This document shows, one piece after another, positions 35,278 through 44,675 of a stretch of DNA of 64,000 nt (its first letter is position 1; every line of letters starts with the position of its first letter). The stretch comes from Methylomicrobium sp035916875 (GTDB taxonomy: Bacteria; Pseudomonadota; Gammaproteobacteria; Methylococcales; Methylomonadaceae). The notes under the pieces were generated by a model. That model was given only the letters and a program-made list of their open reading frames with translations. It did not search any database and had not been told where the DNA came from. A program made the translations under genes and the position numbers. Location of the stretch: the NCBI RefSeq assembly GCF_035916875.1, contig NZ_JAXUHN010000076.1:20388-84387 (forward strand), given 5' to 3'.

Positions 35278-35496
35278 TTACGGTTTTTGTTTTTTGAAGA
35301 TTTGGGGCAAATCCAACAAGGGTTTGCTTGAATAAACTTGATCTATCAAATTTTTAAACCAGTAGGGACGAAATAGCAAAATATATAGGGCAGTTAAAGT
35401 CGTAATGGGTACCGGTTGAATTTCGATTAAAGCGAGAAGCAGCAAGCCAACTAGGCACAAAAAGCGGATAACGTAATATTTTTTTAGAGGGGGCAT
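35278..35496 (-). CDS. Small hypothetical membrane protein
   Basis: The protein has 72 residues. Two hydrophobic segments (about 9-24 and 30-45) are separated by EIQPVPITTL and followed by RPYWFKNLIDQVYSSKP. It looks like a genuine two-helix inner-membrane protein. There is no clear ribosome site and I know no family. It lies just downstream of the shc gene end on the same strand. Confidence 0.45.
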   Translation of the reverse strand: MPPLKKYYVIRFLCLVGLLLLALIEIQPVPITTLTALYILLFRPYWFKNLIDQVYSSKPLLDLPQIFKKQKP

Positions 35497-35642
35497 TTCG
35501 AGTTTTCTTAAAGTTGGTAGGGGTACGTTTTATCGGTCCCACCCTCTTTACACATTGGACCGTATAACAAGTCGTATAGGGTTTCCGTCTATCATCCCTG
35601 ATTGCCACTTTCTCGGCAATAAATTCTGGAATTCTTTCCGTG

Positions 35643-37611
35643 TCAGAAGAGAAACAGGCGCTTGCGCTCGTTACGGTAGCGGCCAAGCGCCCAGAGCGGA
35701 AAAAATTTATCGTAACCGTGGTATCTCAGATAAAAAACCTTGGGAAAGCCCGGAGCATTGGAGCCATCGTCTTTCCAGAACCCATCGGCCTGCTGGTTTG
35801 TGAGCAGATAGTTCACTCCGCTCTCGACTTCATGGCAGTCAGCCTCACCTGCCGAGAGTAACGCCAGGAGGGCAAGAGCGGTATGGAATGCCGTACTGGT
35901 ATGGAATTGGCTGCGGAATTTTGGATAGCCGTAACTGTAATTATCCTCGCCAGCCACCGTCAGGACGTTGTTTGGCTTTTAACCAGGCGACGGCTTTGCG
36001 AATGCCGGGGTCGTTCTTGGGCACGCCTGCGCTTTCAAAACCGGTCAGAACCGACCAGGTGCCGTAAATATAATTTGTGCCCCAGCGACCGAACCAGGAG
36101 CCATCCGTTTCCTGCTCGCTGCGCAAGTAAGCTATGCATTTGTCGATGGTCGCCCGGTATTCCGGATGCCGGTTTAAAAGCTTGCCCAGCAGCATGATAG
36201 AGCGACCGCTGACATCGGCGGTGGGCGGGTCGATCAGGGCTTCGTGGTCGGCAAACGGTATCTGGTTGAGATAGGCATGAATGTTGTCGGCGTCATAAGC
36301 ACCATAGCCGCCATTGCTGGATTGCATACCGGCGATCCAGGCGCCGGCGCGCTCGATATTTCCGGCAAACTTCCGGTCGCCGGCCTGAACCATGGCAAAG
36401 GCAACCACCGCCGTATCATCGGCGTCGGGGTAATAGCTGTTGCCAAACTGGAAAGCCCAGCCACCGCCCGGCAGGCTGGGACGCTGGATTTGCCAGTCGC
36501 CCGCTTCATCCTTTAACTGCTTGCCTGCCAGCCAGCGCAGTGCCGATTTAAGCGCTTGTTGGGTGCGTGGATCACGTTCGTTGCGGTCGACTTCCTGCAA
36601 GGCCAAAGCAGCGAGGCCGGTATCCCAGACGGGAGAAACACAGGGCTGGCAATAGGCAATATCCTTCTTGATAATCAGCAACCGGTCGATGGCCGCTCTG
36701 GCGATCCGCCGCCGTTCATTGTCGGGAGTGAGCCCCAAGTAATCCATGGCCTCGTACGCGTTGACCATGGCCGTGAAAATCCCCCCCAGACCATAGTAAC
36801 CATTCAATCTGGCCATGAACCAGTCACGCGCCTTGACGGTAGCCTTGCGGCGGACGAAAGCGGGTATCAAAGGCTCCAGTAAGCGCCCCATGCGCTCGCC
36901 GGCCAGAATAGCCTTGCCTAGCGGCGTTTTGACGTGGAAAAAATAATACTTTTCCTTATCCGGCGGGGTAATGAACAATTCACCGATTCCTATTTTGTGG
37001 GGATTACGGGCCTTGACCTTATAGGTACAGAGGATGGACAACGGAACGATCACGGTGCGCGACCAGTACGATACTTTGTCGATATGAAACGGAAACCACT
37101 TGGGCAGCAGCATGATTTCCACCGGAATGAAGGGGACCCCGCGCCAAGGGATTTGCTCGAACATAGCCAGCATGATGCGAGTGAACACATTGGCCTTGGC
37201 CGCGCCGCCCCGGGCGAGTATCCACTCGCGTGCCTTGACCATATGCACGGCTTGCACGGAGTCGCCGGCCATTTTCATCGCGTAATAGGCTTTGATGGTG
37301 CAACTGATGTCACCCGCGCCGCCTTTAAAAAGAGCATAACTGCCGTCCGCGCCTTGTTGTGCGCGAAGATAATTGGCAATCTTGGCCTGAAGCGCTTCGT
37401 TGATTTCGTCCATGTAATGCATCATCAGGATGTACTCGGAAGGTATCGTGCAATCCGCTTCCAGTTCGAACACCCAATAACCTTCTTCGTTTTGCAGGGC
37501 GAGGAGTTGCGCGCTGGCTCGGACAATCGCGCCGTCAAGTTTTGCGGGTGATACAAAGGTGCCGGTGAAGCCTTGCTTTGAACCTGAAAGTGAAGAAGTC
37601 TCTTTTAACAT
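35643..37611 (-). pseudogene. shc: Squalene-hopene cyclase with a C-terminal frameshift
   Basis: About 656 residues result if one frameshift is bridged, the normal family length. The enzyme cyclises squalene to hopene/hopanol, the first step of hopanoids. The catalytic motif is DADDTA (DxDD); QW repeats are plentiful (QNEEGYWVFELEADC, SSNGGYGAYDADN). The main frame stops at 35941-35943 after QRPDGGWRG. The neighbouring frame continues GEDNYSYGYPKFRSQFHTST to FYLRYHGYDKFFPLWALGRY. Restoring GG (CTGGCGAG to CTGGGGCGAG) rejoins QRPDGGWGEDNYSY. The start is set at ATG 37611, 19 nt after the debranching-enzyme stop. It is either disabled or an assembly error. Confidence 0.85.
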
Positions 37612-37630
37612 GGCTTGTATTTCCCTGTTC

Positions 37631-39739
37631 TCACTTTTTTGCTTGCTGTTCTCGTTGGTTATACTCATCCGACTTGGATTCAACCCTTTTGTGGTTTTCA
37701 GCCACCTTCACCCAGGCGCGCAGGATCTCCGCTACGCTCCATGCCTGAGCGATACAGCCGCGCGGAGTGAATAAGCCTTCAGCATCGAAAACTTCGCTGA
37801 CGGAGCCGATGCAGGCTTCATGCAAATGCCTCGCCAATAATTGATCAAGGAAGTCGCGCGCGTCTTTTCGCTGTTCGGGATAAACGCGTAACCAGGCATC
37901 GATGTAGGGTCCCAGCAACCATGGCCAGACCGTGCCTTGATGATAAGAGGCATCGCGGGCGCGAAGGTCGCCCTGGTAAACGGCTTTATAGTCGGGATGA
38001 TCCGGTGACAAAGTCCTCAGCCCCACCGGCGTCAACAGCCGGTCTTTGATAGTCTGAAAGACGGATTGCCAATGCGCCTGATCCAATACCGGATGGGATA
38101 GCGATAAAGCGAACACTTGATTGGGTCGGCATGCCGGGTCGTTTTCACCGCGTTCACCGTCGACCACATCATACAGGTATCCTGTCCCAGCATTCCAAAA
38201 CCGTTGATTAAAGCTAAGCCGGGTGACATCGGCGCGCTTTGCAATCTCGATCGCGCCTATGCTTAAGTTTTCCTCCAGCAGCCATTTTTCCATCAGGCGC
38301 AGCGCGTTGTACCACAAAGCGTTGATTTCAACCGCTTTGCCGCGACGCGGGGTAACGACCCAATCGCCTAGTTTGGCATCCATCCAGGTCAACGCGTAAC
38401 GCGGATCGCCCTGAACCAGCAGACCGTCGCCGGGATCGCAATGAATGCCGAAGCGAGTGCCCCGAATGTGATGGTCAATGATATCCAACAGTTTGGGCAG
38501 CAATTCCTTGAGCAACCCCCGATCTCCGGTATGCTTGAGATAACGCTCCAGCGCATGGAAAAACCAGAGCGTCGCATCGGCGGTGTAATACACGCCTTCG
38601 CTTTCACCTTCCGGGAACAAGTTGGGAATCAGGCCGTCACGCAGATGATGGGCAAAAGTCCGCAGAATATGGCCCGCCTCGATATGCCGTCCTGTCGTCA
38701 AGGTCAGACCTTCGAGGCTGATCATGGTGTCCCGCCCCCAATCGGTAAACCAGTGATAACCGGCGATTATGGTTCGCACATCGCCGCCGGTTGCACAGAT
38801 ACGGGACGTTTCGACAACCCGCTCGGTCGGCGCGATAATAAACTGATCGGCTGCCAGCACCAACTGCTTGGCCAGGCCTTTAGCCAATTCCGGACGCGCC
38901 GCCGCCAGTAAACGTCGACGCCGTTCCAGTTCGGCCTGAAATGTTTCCGCGGGAGACAGCGACATGGTGCTTTCCCGGCTTTCCGAAGAAGCGATCAAGG
39001 TGACATCTTTCCCGGCCGCAAGATCAACGCGAAAATAGCCGGGGCTCCATAGATTGCCCTGGGCTTCATAGCCTCTTTGTCCTTCAATACGGTAAAGAAT
39101 GTCGCTAAAGCGTTTGGCTTCAATCGTGAATGCCGGGTTCTCGCCATCGACGTAAAGCCGTAAGGGCGGAATTGAAAACCCATGAATTTCAAGACGTCCG
39201 GCAGAGGCTTTAAGATCGTAGGAATCCATCGGAAACCCTTCGGCCAAAGAAGCCTCATGACGGCGAAAATGCACGGCCAAGCGAATCTTGAGCCGTACCG
39301 GCCCTGTTCCTGAAATCAGGCGGTACCGCACAAGAACCGTATTGCTCATATAAGGCATCATGATCCATTTTTCAATCACATGGTTTGCCAGTTCATAGCG
39401 CCATACCGGCAAGCCGGATTCCAGGCGAAATTCGCGCAGACTGGACATGCCGTATAAATCGAGCGCTCCGCCCGCCAATTCGATGCCGCCTATTTTCTGG
39501 CTGCTGCCATCGGGAAACCGAACCAACTCACTGAGTTGATTGAGCATCACGTAGCGGCCTCGAGGGTCGGAAAGCGCGGCGGTTAAAAGGCTGTGGAAAC
39601 GGCGGGTGGGTACGCCCGAGATCGTTCCGGACGCATAACCGCCAAGACCGTTGGTGACCAACCATTCGCGTGTTAGCAACGCTTCCTGTTCGGCAAGATC
39701 CCCTGTCCAATACGTTCGAATCACAATATCACTGTTCAT
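37631..39739 (-). CDS. Amylo-alpha-1,6-glucosidase (glycogen debranching enzyme, GDE_C/GH133 type)
   Basis: This protein of about 702 residues begins with a GDE_N-like domain (WLVTNGLGGYASGTISGVPT, RRFHSLLTAAL). The (alpha/alpha)6 catalytic domain follows with GYHWFTDWGRDTMISLEGLT, GVYYTADATLWFFHAL and GTVWPWLLGPYIDA. It removes alpha-1,6-linked glucose at branch points of glycogen. AGGAG lies 9 nt before ATG 39739, deciding the start, and the gene overlaps the end of treZ by 11 nt. Together with GlgX this operon carries two debranching enzymes of unrelated families. Confidence 0.9.
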   Translation of the reverse strand: MNSDIVIRTYWTGDLAEQEALLTREWLVTNGLGGYASGTISGVPTRRFHSLLTAALSDPRGRYVMLNQLSELVRFPDGSSQKIGGIELAGGALDLYGMSSLREFRLESGLPVWRYELANHVIEKWIMMPYMSNTVLVRYRLISGTGPVRLKIRLAVHFRRHEASLAEGFPMDSYDLKASAGRLEIHGFSIPPLRLYVDGENPAFTIEAKRFSDILYRIEGQRGYEAQGNLWSPGYFRVDLAAGKDVTLIASSESRESTMSLSPAETFQAELERRRRLLAAARPELAKGLAKQLVLAADQFIIAPTERVVETSRICATGGDVRTIIAGYHWFTDWGRDTMISLEGLTLTTGRHIEAGHILRTFAHHLRDGLIPNLFPEGESEGVYYTADATLWFFHALERYLKHTGDRGLLKELLPKLLDIIDHHIRGTRFGIHCDPGDGLLVQGDPRYALTWMDAKLGDWVVTPRRGKAVEINALWYNALRLMEKWLLEENLSIGAIEIAKRADVTRLSFNQRFWNAGTGYLYDVVDGERGENDPACRPNQVFALSLSHPVLDQAHWQSVFQTIKDRLLTPVGLRTLSPDHPDYKAVYQGDLRARDASYHQGTVWPWLLGPYIDAWLRVYPEQRKDARDFLDQLLARHLHEACIGSVSEVFDAEGLFTPRGCIAQAWSVAEILRAWVKVAENHKRVESKSDEYNQREQQAKK

Positions 39740-41681
39740 GATCAACACTCTCCTTTGCCGGCTTAACAGGATGCAGCACCACAGCGGATTCGCCTTGAAG
39801 ATACCAATTGCCTTGCAGGGGCCAGGGCGGCATGCCCATGCCGCCGTAACGAGGATCGTCGCTGAACCACATCGCATCCCAAACACAATCCTTCGGCGGA
39901 GCCAATAGCGGTTCCGGCGCCGGAACCAGATGAAGATCCCGGCTCAGGTTAACCAATAAAAGACGGTCGTCACCCGGATTTTCTCCGAAAAAACGTATCA
40001 CCCAGGCATCCGGGCTTAACACGGCCCCATCAATACGATGGCTTTGCCGGCTGGCCTGAAATACTGGATCATTGCGGCGCAGGCGTAACAAATCGCAGTG
40101 TAAGGCATAGGCTTCCTTATGCAGATTGCGTTCATTCAAGTCCAGTTTTGAATGGGTAAACGTTTGCGGGTCACCCGGATCCGGCAGTCTGGCCTGCATT
40201 TCGGGCGTTGCTAAGGCACGAAATTGGGCCAGAGACTCAGCGCGCCCTCGCGCCACCCAATGGGCGATTTCAGCTTTATGGTCGGCAAAATAAAAGAACG
40301 GACTGGTGGCGGCAAACTCCTGGCCTTGAAACAACATAGGCGTCTGCGGAGCCAATAAGAACAGAGCGGTCAAAGCCCGGTAGCGGTTAGGGCTGGTCAA
40401 TGAGTGGATGCGTTTGCCGCTGCCTGAATTGGCCAATTGGTCGTGATTTTGGATGAAGTTGACATACTTGGCCGGAGGCATATCCAGCCCCGGGGTTCCG
40501 CGCGTATGGTTTTGCCATGAGTACCATTGCCCCTGATACAAAAAACCTCGCTTAAATGTGGAGACAAATTCCTGAGCGTGCCCCCGGTAATCGCTATAGT
40601 AGGCGTCTGCACGCCCTGTCATCGCGACCATGGCGGTATGATGAAAATCGTCGTTCCATAACGCGTCCAGGCCGAAGCCTCCGTGTTCGAGAGGCAAAAA
40701 CAACTTTGCATCCTGCGGCTCATTCTCGCCGACAATAAAGGTCTTGCGTGGAGCCCCTGCGCTACGCACTGCCTGTACGATGGCGGCGATAATATGTTCA
40801 GCGGAGCAGTCATAAATTTGCTGGGTTGCATCAAGCCGTAGTCCGTCAAGGTGGAACTCTTGAATCCAATACGCGCTATTGGCGAGCACATGCTCACGTA
40901 CTGCGCCCGAGTTCGGCCCGTCAAAATTTAGCGGATCACCCCAATCGCACTGATAGCGAGTAGAAAAGTAATCGCTGGAGAATTTCCCCAGAAAATTGCC
41001 ATCCGGGCCCAAATGATTGAATACCACATCCAGAATGACGCCGAGACCCACGGCATGAGCCTGGTTAACGAAATAGCGAAATTCGTCCGGGGTTCCATAT
41101 AGCCGTGTCGGCGCGAACCAATTGACACCGTCGTAACCCCAGCCGTACCGACCCGGAAAATCGGCCACCGGCATGATCTCCAGCACCGTCACGCCCAATG
41201 CTGCCAGCTCAGGCAGTTCTTTGGCCGCCGTGACCCAATTGCCTTCATGAGTAAACGTGCCGATATGCATCTCATAAATGACCTGGCCTTGGGCTTCGAT
41301 TCCCGTCCAGGCCGTGTCCGTCCAGTCGAACGTTGAAGCATCGACCACTTGCGACGGTCCATGCGGACCCTGGGGTTGAAAACGCGAGGCGGGATCAGGG
41401 TACGGTTGCGGGTCATCATCCAGCAGGTAGCGGTACACGCTTCCTATGCAAGCCTCTTGCACAATGACAGAAAAATAACCGTTGCCTTCACTTTGCAACT
41501 CAATTTCGGTCGGCGGATGGGGAGGATCAACATCTTCAGCCTGGGAAAGAATGACCAGTTTCACTGTCTTTCTTTCAGGTGCCCAGACACGAAAATGCAC
41601 ACCTTTTTCGGGCACTCGCTCCGCCCCAATAGGAAATCGGCGGCCATTGACTAATTCTGTGGTTATCTGTTCGCTCATCAT
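39729..41681 (-). CDS. treZ: Malto-oligosyltrehalose trehalohydrolase
   Basis: The 650 residues comprise a CBM48-like N-terminus (VHFRVWAPERKTVKLVIL), a GH13 barrel with GRYGWGYDGVNWFAPTRLYG, the nucleophile region HLDGLRLDATQQIYD, the acid/base IVGENEPQDAKLF and the transition-state His in NFIQNHDQLANSGSG, and a DUF3459-type C-terminus. It releases trehalose from the maltooligosyl-trehalose made by TreY. ATG-ATG opens the frame at 41681 and 41678. It lies 9 nt after treY and overlaps the debranching gene by 11 nt. Confidence 0.95.
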   Translation of the reverse strand: MMSEQITTELVNGRRFPIGAERVPEKGVHFRVWAPERKTVKLVILSQAEDVDPPHPPTEIELQSEGNGYFSVIVQEACIGSVYRYLLDDDPQPYPDPASRFQPQGPHGPSQVVDASTFDWTDTAWTGIEAQGQVIYEMHIGTFTHEGNWVTAAKELPELAALGVTVLEIMPVADFPGRYGWGYDGVNWFAPTRLYGTPDEFRYFVNQAHAVGLGVILDVVFNHLGPDGNFLGKFSSDYFSTRYQCDWGDPLNFDGPNSGAVREHVLANSAYWIQEFHLDGLRLDATQQIYDCSAEHIIAAIVQAVRSAGAPRKTFIVGENEPQDAKLFLPLEHGGFGLDALWNDDFHHTAMVAMTGRADAYYSDYRGHAQEFVSTFKRGFLYQGQWYSWQNHTRGTPGLDMPPAKYVNFIQNHDQLANSGSGKRIHSLTSPNRYRALTALFLLAPQTPMLFQGQEFAATSPFFYFADHKAEIAHWVARGRAESLAQFRALATPEMQARLPDPGDPQTFTHSKLDLNERNLHKEAYALHCDLLRLRRNDPVFQASRQSHRIDGAVLSPDAWVIRFFGENPGDDRLLLVNLSRDLHLVPAPEPLLAPPKDCVWDAMWFSDDPRYGGMGMPPWPLQGNWYLQGESAVVLHPVKPAKESVDHEQ

Positions 41682-41690
41682 TATTATTCC

Positions 41691-44624
41691 TCAGACTCCG
41701 GATGGCACGGTCTCACCGATAATCAACCCCACCGGAAATTCCGCCAGCACTTGGGCGACGGACATATGCCAACGAGACTGCTGCTTCTGAGTTTTCAGAA
41801 CCTTCCCGGTAAAGACGCAAGTGTATTGCTTATCGGGCCGATGAAAAGGCAGTTCGACTGTTGTCACCCCCCAAACCTTTTCTCCCAGAGGCAGCGTATC
41901 GGCGTTACCCAGCAGTTGCGCGAAGAAACGCGGCGCCAGCGTGATCACGATACGGCCACCGGTAATGCGCGCATAGGCGCACAGATGAGCCGCCTGTTCG
42001 CCCCTGACGGCCAGCGGCAAATAGCTTCCTTGCTGAAACACGTCCGGCCAGCGCTTCCGCAACGCCAGCGCCGAGCTAACGACCCACAGTTTGGCCCGGC
42101 CATCTTCCAGCGCGTCGCACATGGCTCTTACCCCTGCACTGCGTTGCCGCGATGTCTGTGCGGCAAGATTCTGCAAGGCAGCCAGCATGATCTTCCGGCT
42201 GCCGAAATCAACCGGCCGCCGGTTGTCGGGATCCACCAGGCTGAAATCCCAACATTCGCAGCCTTGATATATATCCGGCACACCCGGCGCCGTGAGCTTG
42301 ATCAATGTCTGCGACAGGCTGTTGAACATCCCGAGCCAGGCAATCCGCCGCTGCAAAGGCCGAAAATCGGTCATGAAGGGGCTCTCCGCCGGTGCATTGA
42401 TCAAGGCAGTCGCGAATGCGACAACCGCGTCTTCATAGGCTGTATTGGGGTTTATCCAGCTGGTATGCACCTTGGCTTCGCGCACCGCCTTGACCAGATA
42501 GCCCTGCAACCGGACGCCCAAACGCGCCATTTCACTGCCGTCCGGCTCGCCAGGCGGCCAGATGCCCAGCAAGGTCTGATAGATGAAATATTCATCGTTG
42601 AGTGTCGGCACCAACACATTGTCAACAAAGCGTTTAAGACTGTGGTTGGCCCGGCTCCAGTGTCGTAGCGCCAATCGCCAGGCCGCCGGCATTTCTGACA
42701 GCACATTCAGGCGGGCGCGCATATCCTCGCTGCGTTTGGTGTCGTGAGTGGAAGTGGCCAACATCGAATGTGGACGACGCTCTGTGCGCACCTGATTGGC
42801 GCGATGAAAGGCGCTACGGGTCACACCGAATCGACGCGGATCACCGCCCACTTCATTCAGCGACAGCAAGCGGTGGTAGATATAGGCGCTGGTGTCCTCC
42901 AGGCCTTTTGCCATTACCGGGCTGGTGAATTGCTGGAATTTCATCGAAAATACCAGCACCTGCTCGGCGTACGCGGGCGATTTTCCATCTGCCGCGGCCA
43001 GTGTGAGCACGTCGCGCAAAAAATCGAAAATGCTGGGATCCGCTGTCGTGCTTCTGCGTTTAGCCGCTGCGGTTGCCTGTTCGATGTTGCGGCGATCTTC
43101 CGGCGCCACTTCGCGGGCGCTGATGTACCCACGGTAAACCGGAAAGCAGGCAACGATTTCAGCCAATGCCGTACGCAATCCGTTCAGTGTGTAATCGCAG
43201 GTTTGGCGGTCGGCTTCGGCGATTTTCGAGAGCAGGTTGGCCAACACATTCAGTTCCCCCGACAGCGCGGACTTCATGATCAACTTCTTCGAGCGGTAGA
43301 GTAGATCATCGAAATTGACATGCTCTCCGATGAAGCTTTTATACGCGCGCTCCATACTTTTGGCTGCGCTGGTAGCCACAAACAGCCCGTTGAGCAGATT
43401 AGTGAATTCGTAACCCGTAGTCCCCTGCACCGGCCAGCTGCTGCGCAAATTCTCGTCTGCCGCCAGAATTTTTTCGACCACCAGATAAGGCGCACGCCCG
43501 GCGCGGTTGCAGTGTTCTACCAGCCTGTAAAAATATGCTTCAGGATCGTACAAACCGTCAGGATGATCAATACGCAGGCCATCCAGTTTGCCTTCCTGAA
43601 CCAGCCTCAACAATAACTGATGGGTCGCATCGAAGACCTCTTCGTTCTCCATGCAGAGCCCGGCAAGATCGTTGATATCGAAAAACCGCCGGTAATTAAT
43701 CTCGTCCGAGGCCACCCGCCAGAACGCCAGCCGGTAAGCCTGCTTCTCGATCAAGTCGTGGAGAGGGTCGAAACTGGATGATTCCCCTGCCTTGCCGTTC
43801 AAGATACGCAAGTTCTCTTCAAGAAACCGGGCAATGTCGGAAGATTGGGCAACGAGACCTGCAAGATGCCGCTTATGCACTTCCTTGTCGCGCCTGCGCT
43901 CAAGCTGACGATCAGGCGATCCCTCATCACGGGACGGGAGATTGTGGAACGCGGTGACCAGACTCTGATAGTCCATCAATAACTGGTTCCCCTCCCCCAA
44001 GCGTGCGCTCAAGGCATCCATCCGAAACGCCAGGATGCACGGGTATTGCGCAGGGTCCACAGGAAAGTGATGATCATAATAATAAATACCGAAAGCACCG
44101 TGCTCCGCATCGAAGCGTAGTTGCAATTCGGCATTTTCCAGCACCGCGCCATAATGATTACCCAACACCGGCAATAGCACCTTACCGTGCAGCCTAGGCT
44201 TTATCGGCGCCCAGTCAATATCGAAAAACCCGGCATGCGCGGCGGTCTGACCGTTTTCCAGCACGTCCAGCCACCAAGCATTGTCCCCGGCCTGCACCCC
44301 CATATGATTAGGCACCACATCCAGCACCTGCCCAATGCCGTGCCGGGCGAGCGTTTCGCAAAGCCGCTCAAATTCATCGTCCGTGCCGATCTCGGGATTC
44401 AAGGCATTGTGATCGATGATGTCATAGCCGTGCCGACTGCCCGGACGCGCTTTCAAATAGGGCGAGGCATACAGGTGCGAGATGCCCAGCGCGCTCAGGT
44501 AGGGAACGATTTCGCGGGCCTGATTAAAAGTGAAATCGCCGTTGAATTGCAGCCGATAGGTGGACAATGGAATACGTGGCTCAGGACTCTGCGGGATACC
44601 GGTGTGCTGTGATTTATTTTTCAT
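41691..44624 (-). CDS. treY: Malto-oligosyltrehalose synthase
   Basis: The protein has 977 residues, at the long end for the family. N-terminal signature: IPLSTYRLQFNGDFTFNQAR then YLSALGISHLYASPYLKARPGSRHGYD (split). The barrel motifs are VLDVVPNHMGV, DGLRIDHPDGLYDP (nucleophile Asp), PYLVVEKILAADENL (acid/base Glu) and STHDTKRSEDMRARL. It rearranges the reducing-end alpha-1,4 bond of a maltodextrin into an alpha-1,1 bond. The substrate chain is provided by debranching (GlgX, GDE), and its partner treZ follows after 9 nt. Confidence 0.95.
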   Translation of the reverse strand: MKNKSQHTGIPQSPEPRIPLSTYRLQFNGDFTFNQAREIVPYLSALGISHLYASPYLKARPGSRHGYDIIDHNALNPEIGTDDEFERLCETLARHGIGQVLDVVPNHMGVQAGDNAWWLDVLENGQTAAHAGFFDIDWAPIKPRLHGKVLLPVLGNHYGAVLENAELQLRFDAEHGAFGIYYYDHHFPVDPAQYPCILAFRMDALSARLGEGNQLLMDYQSLVTAFHNLPSRDEGSPDRQLERRRDKEVHKRHLAGLVAQSSDIARFLEENLRILNGKAGESSSFDPLHDLIEKQAYRLAFWRVASDEINYRRFFDINDLAGLCMENEEVFDATHQLLLRLVQEGKLDGLRIDHPDGLYDPEAYFYRLVEHCNRAGRAPYLVVEKILAADENLRSSWPVQGTTGYEFTNLLNGLFVATSAAKSMERAYKSFIGEHVNFDDLLYRSKKLIMKSALSGELNVLANLLSKIAEADRQTCDYTLNGLRTALAEIVACFPVYRGYISAREVAPEDRRNIEQATAAAKRRSTTADPSIFDFLRDVLTLAAADGKSPAYAEQVLVFSMKFQQFTSPVMAKGLEDTSAYIYHRLLSLNEVGGDPRRFGVTRSAFHRANQVRTERRPHSMLATSTHDTKRSEDMRARLNVLSEMPAAWRLALRHWSRANHSLKRFVDNVLVPTLNDEYFIYQTLLGIWPPGEPDGSEMARLGVRLQGYLVKAVREAKVHTSWINPNTAYEDAVVAFATALINAPAESPFMTDFRPLQRRIAWLGMFNSLSQTLIKLTAPGVPDIYQGCECWDFSLVDPDNRRPVDFGSRKIMLAALQNLAAQTSRQRSAGVRAMCDALEDGRAKLWVVSSALALRKRWPDVFQQGSYLPLAVRGEQAAHLCAYARITGGRIVITLAPRFFAQLLGNADTLPLGEKVWGVTTVELPFHRPDKQYTCVFTGKVLKTQKQQSRWHMSVAQVLAEFPVGLIIGETVPSGV

Positions 44625-44675
44625 GCCCGCACTTCCTCAACCCAAATGGCATTTCATCCACACGTTTCATGTCGT

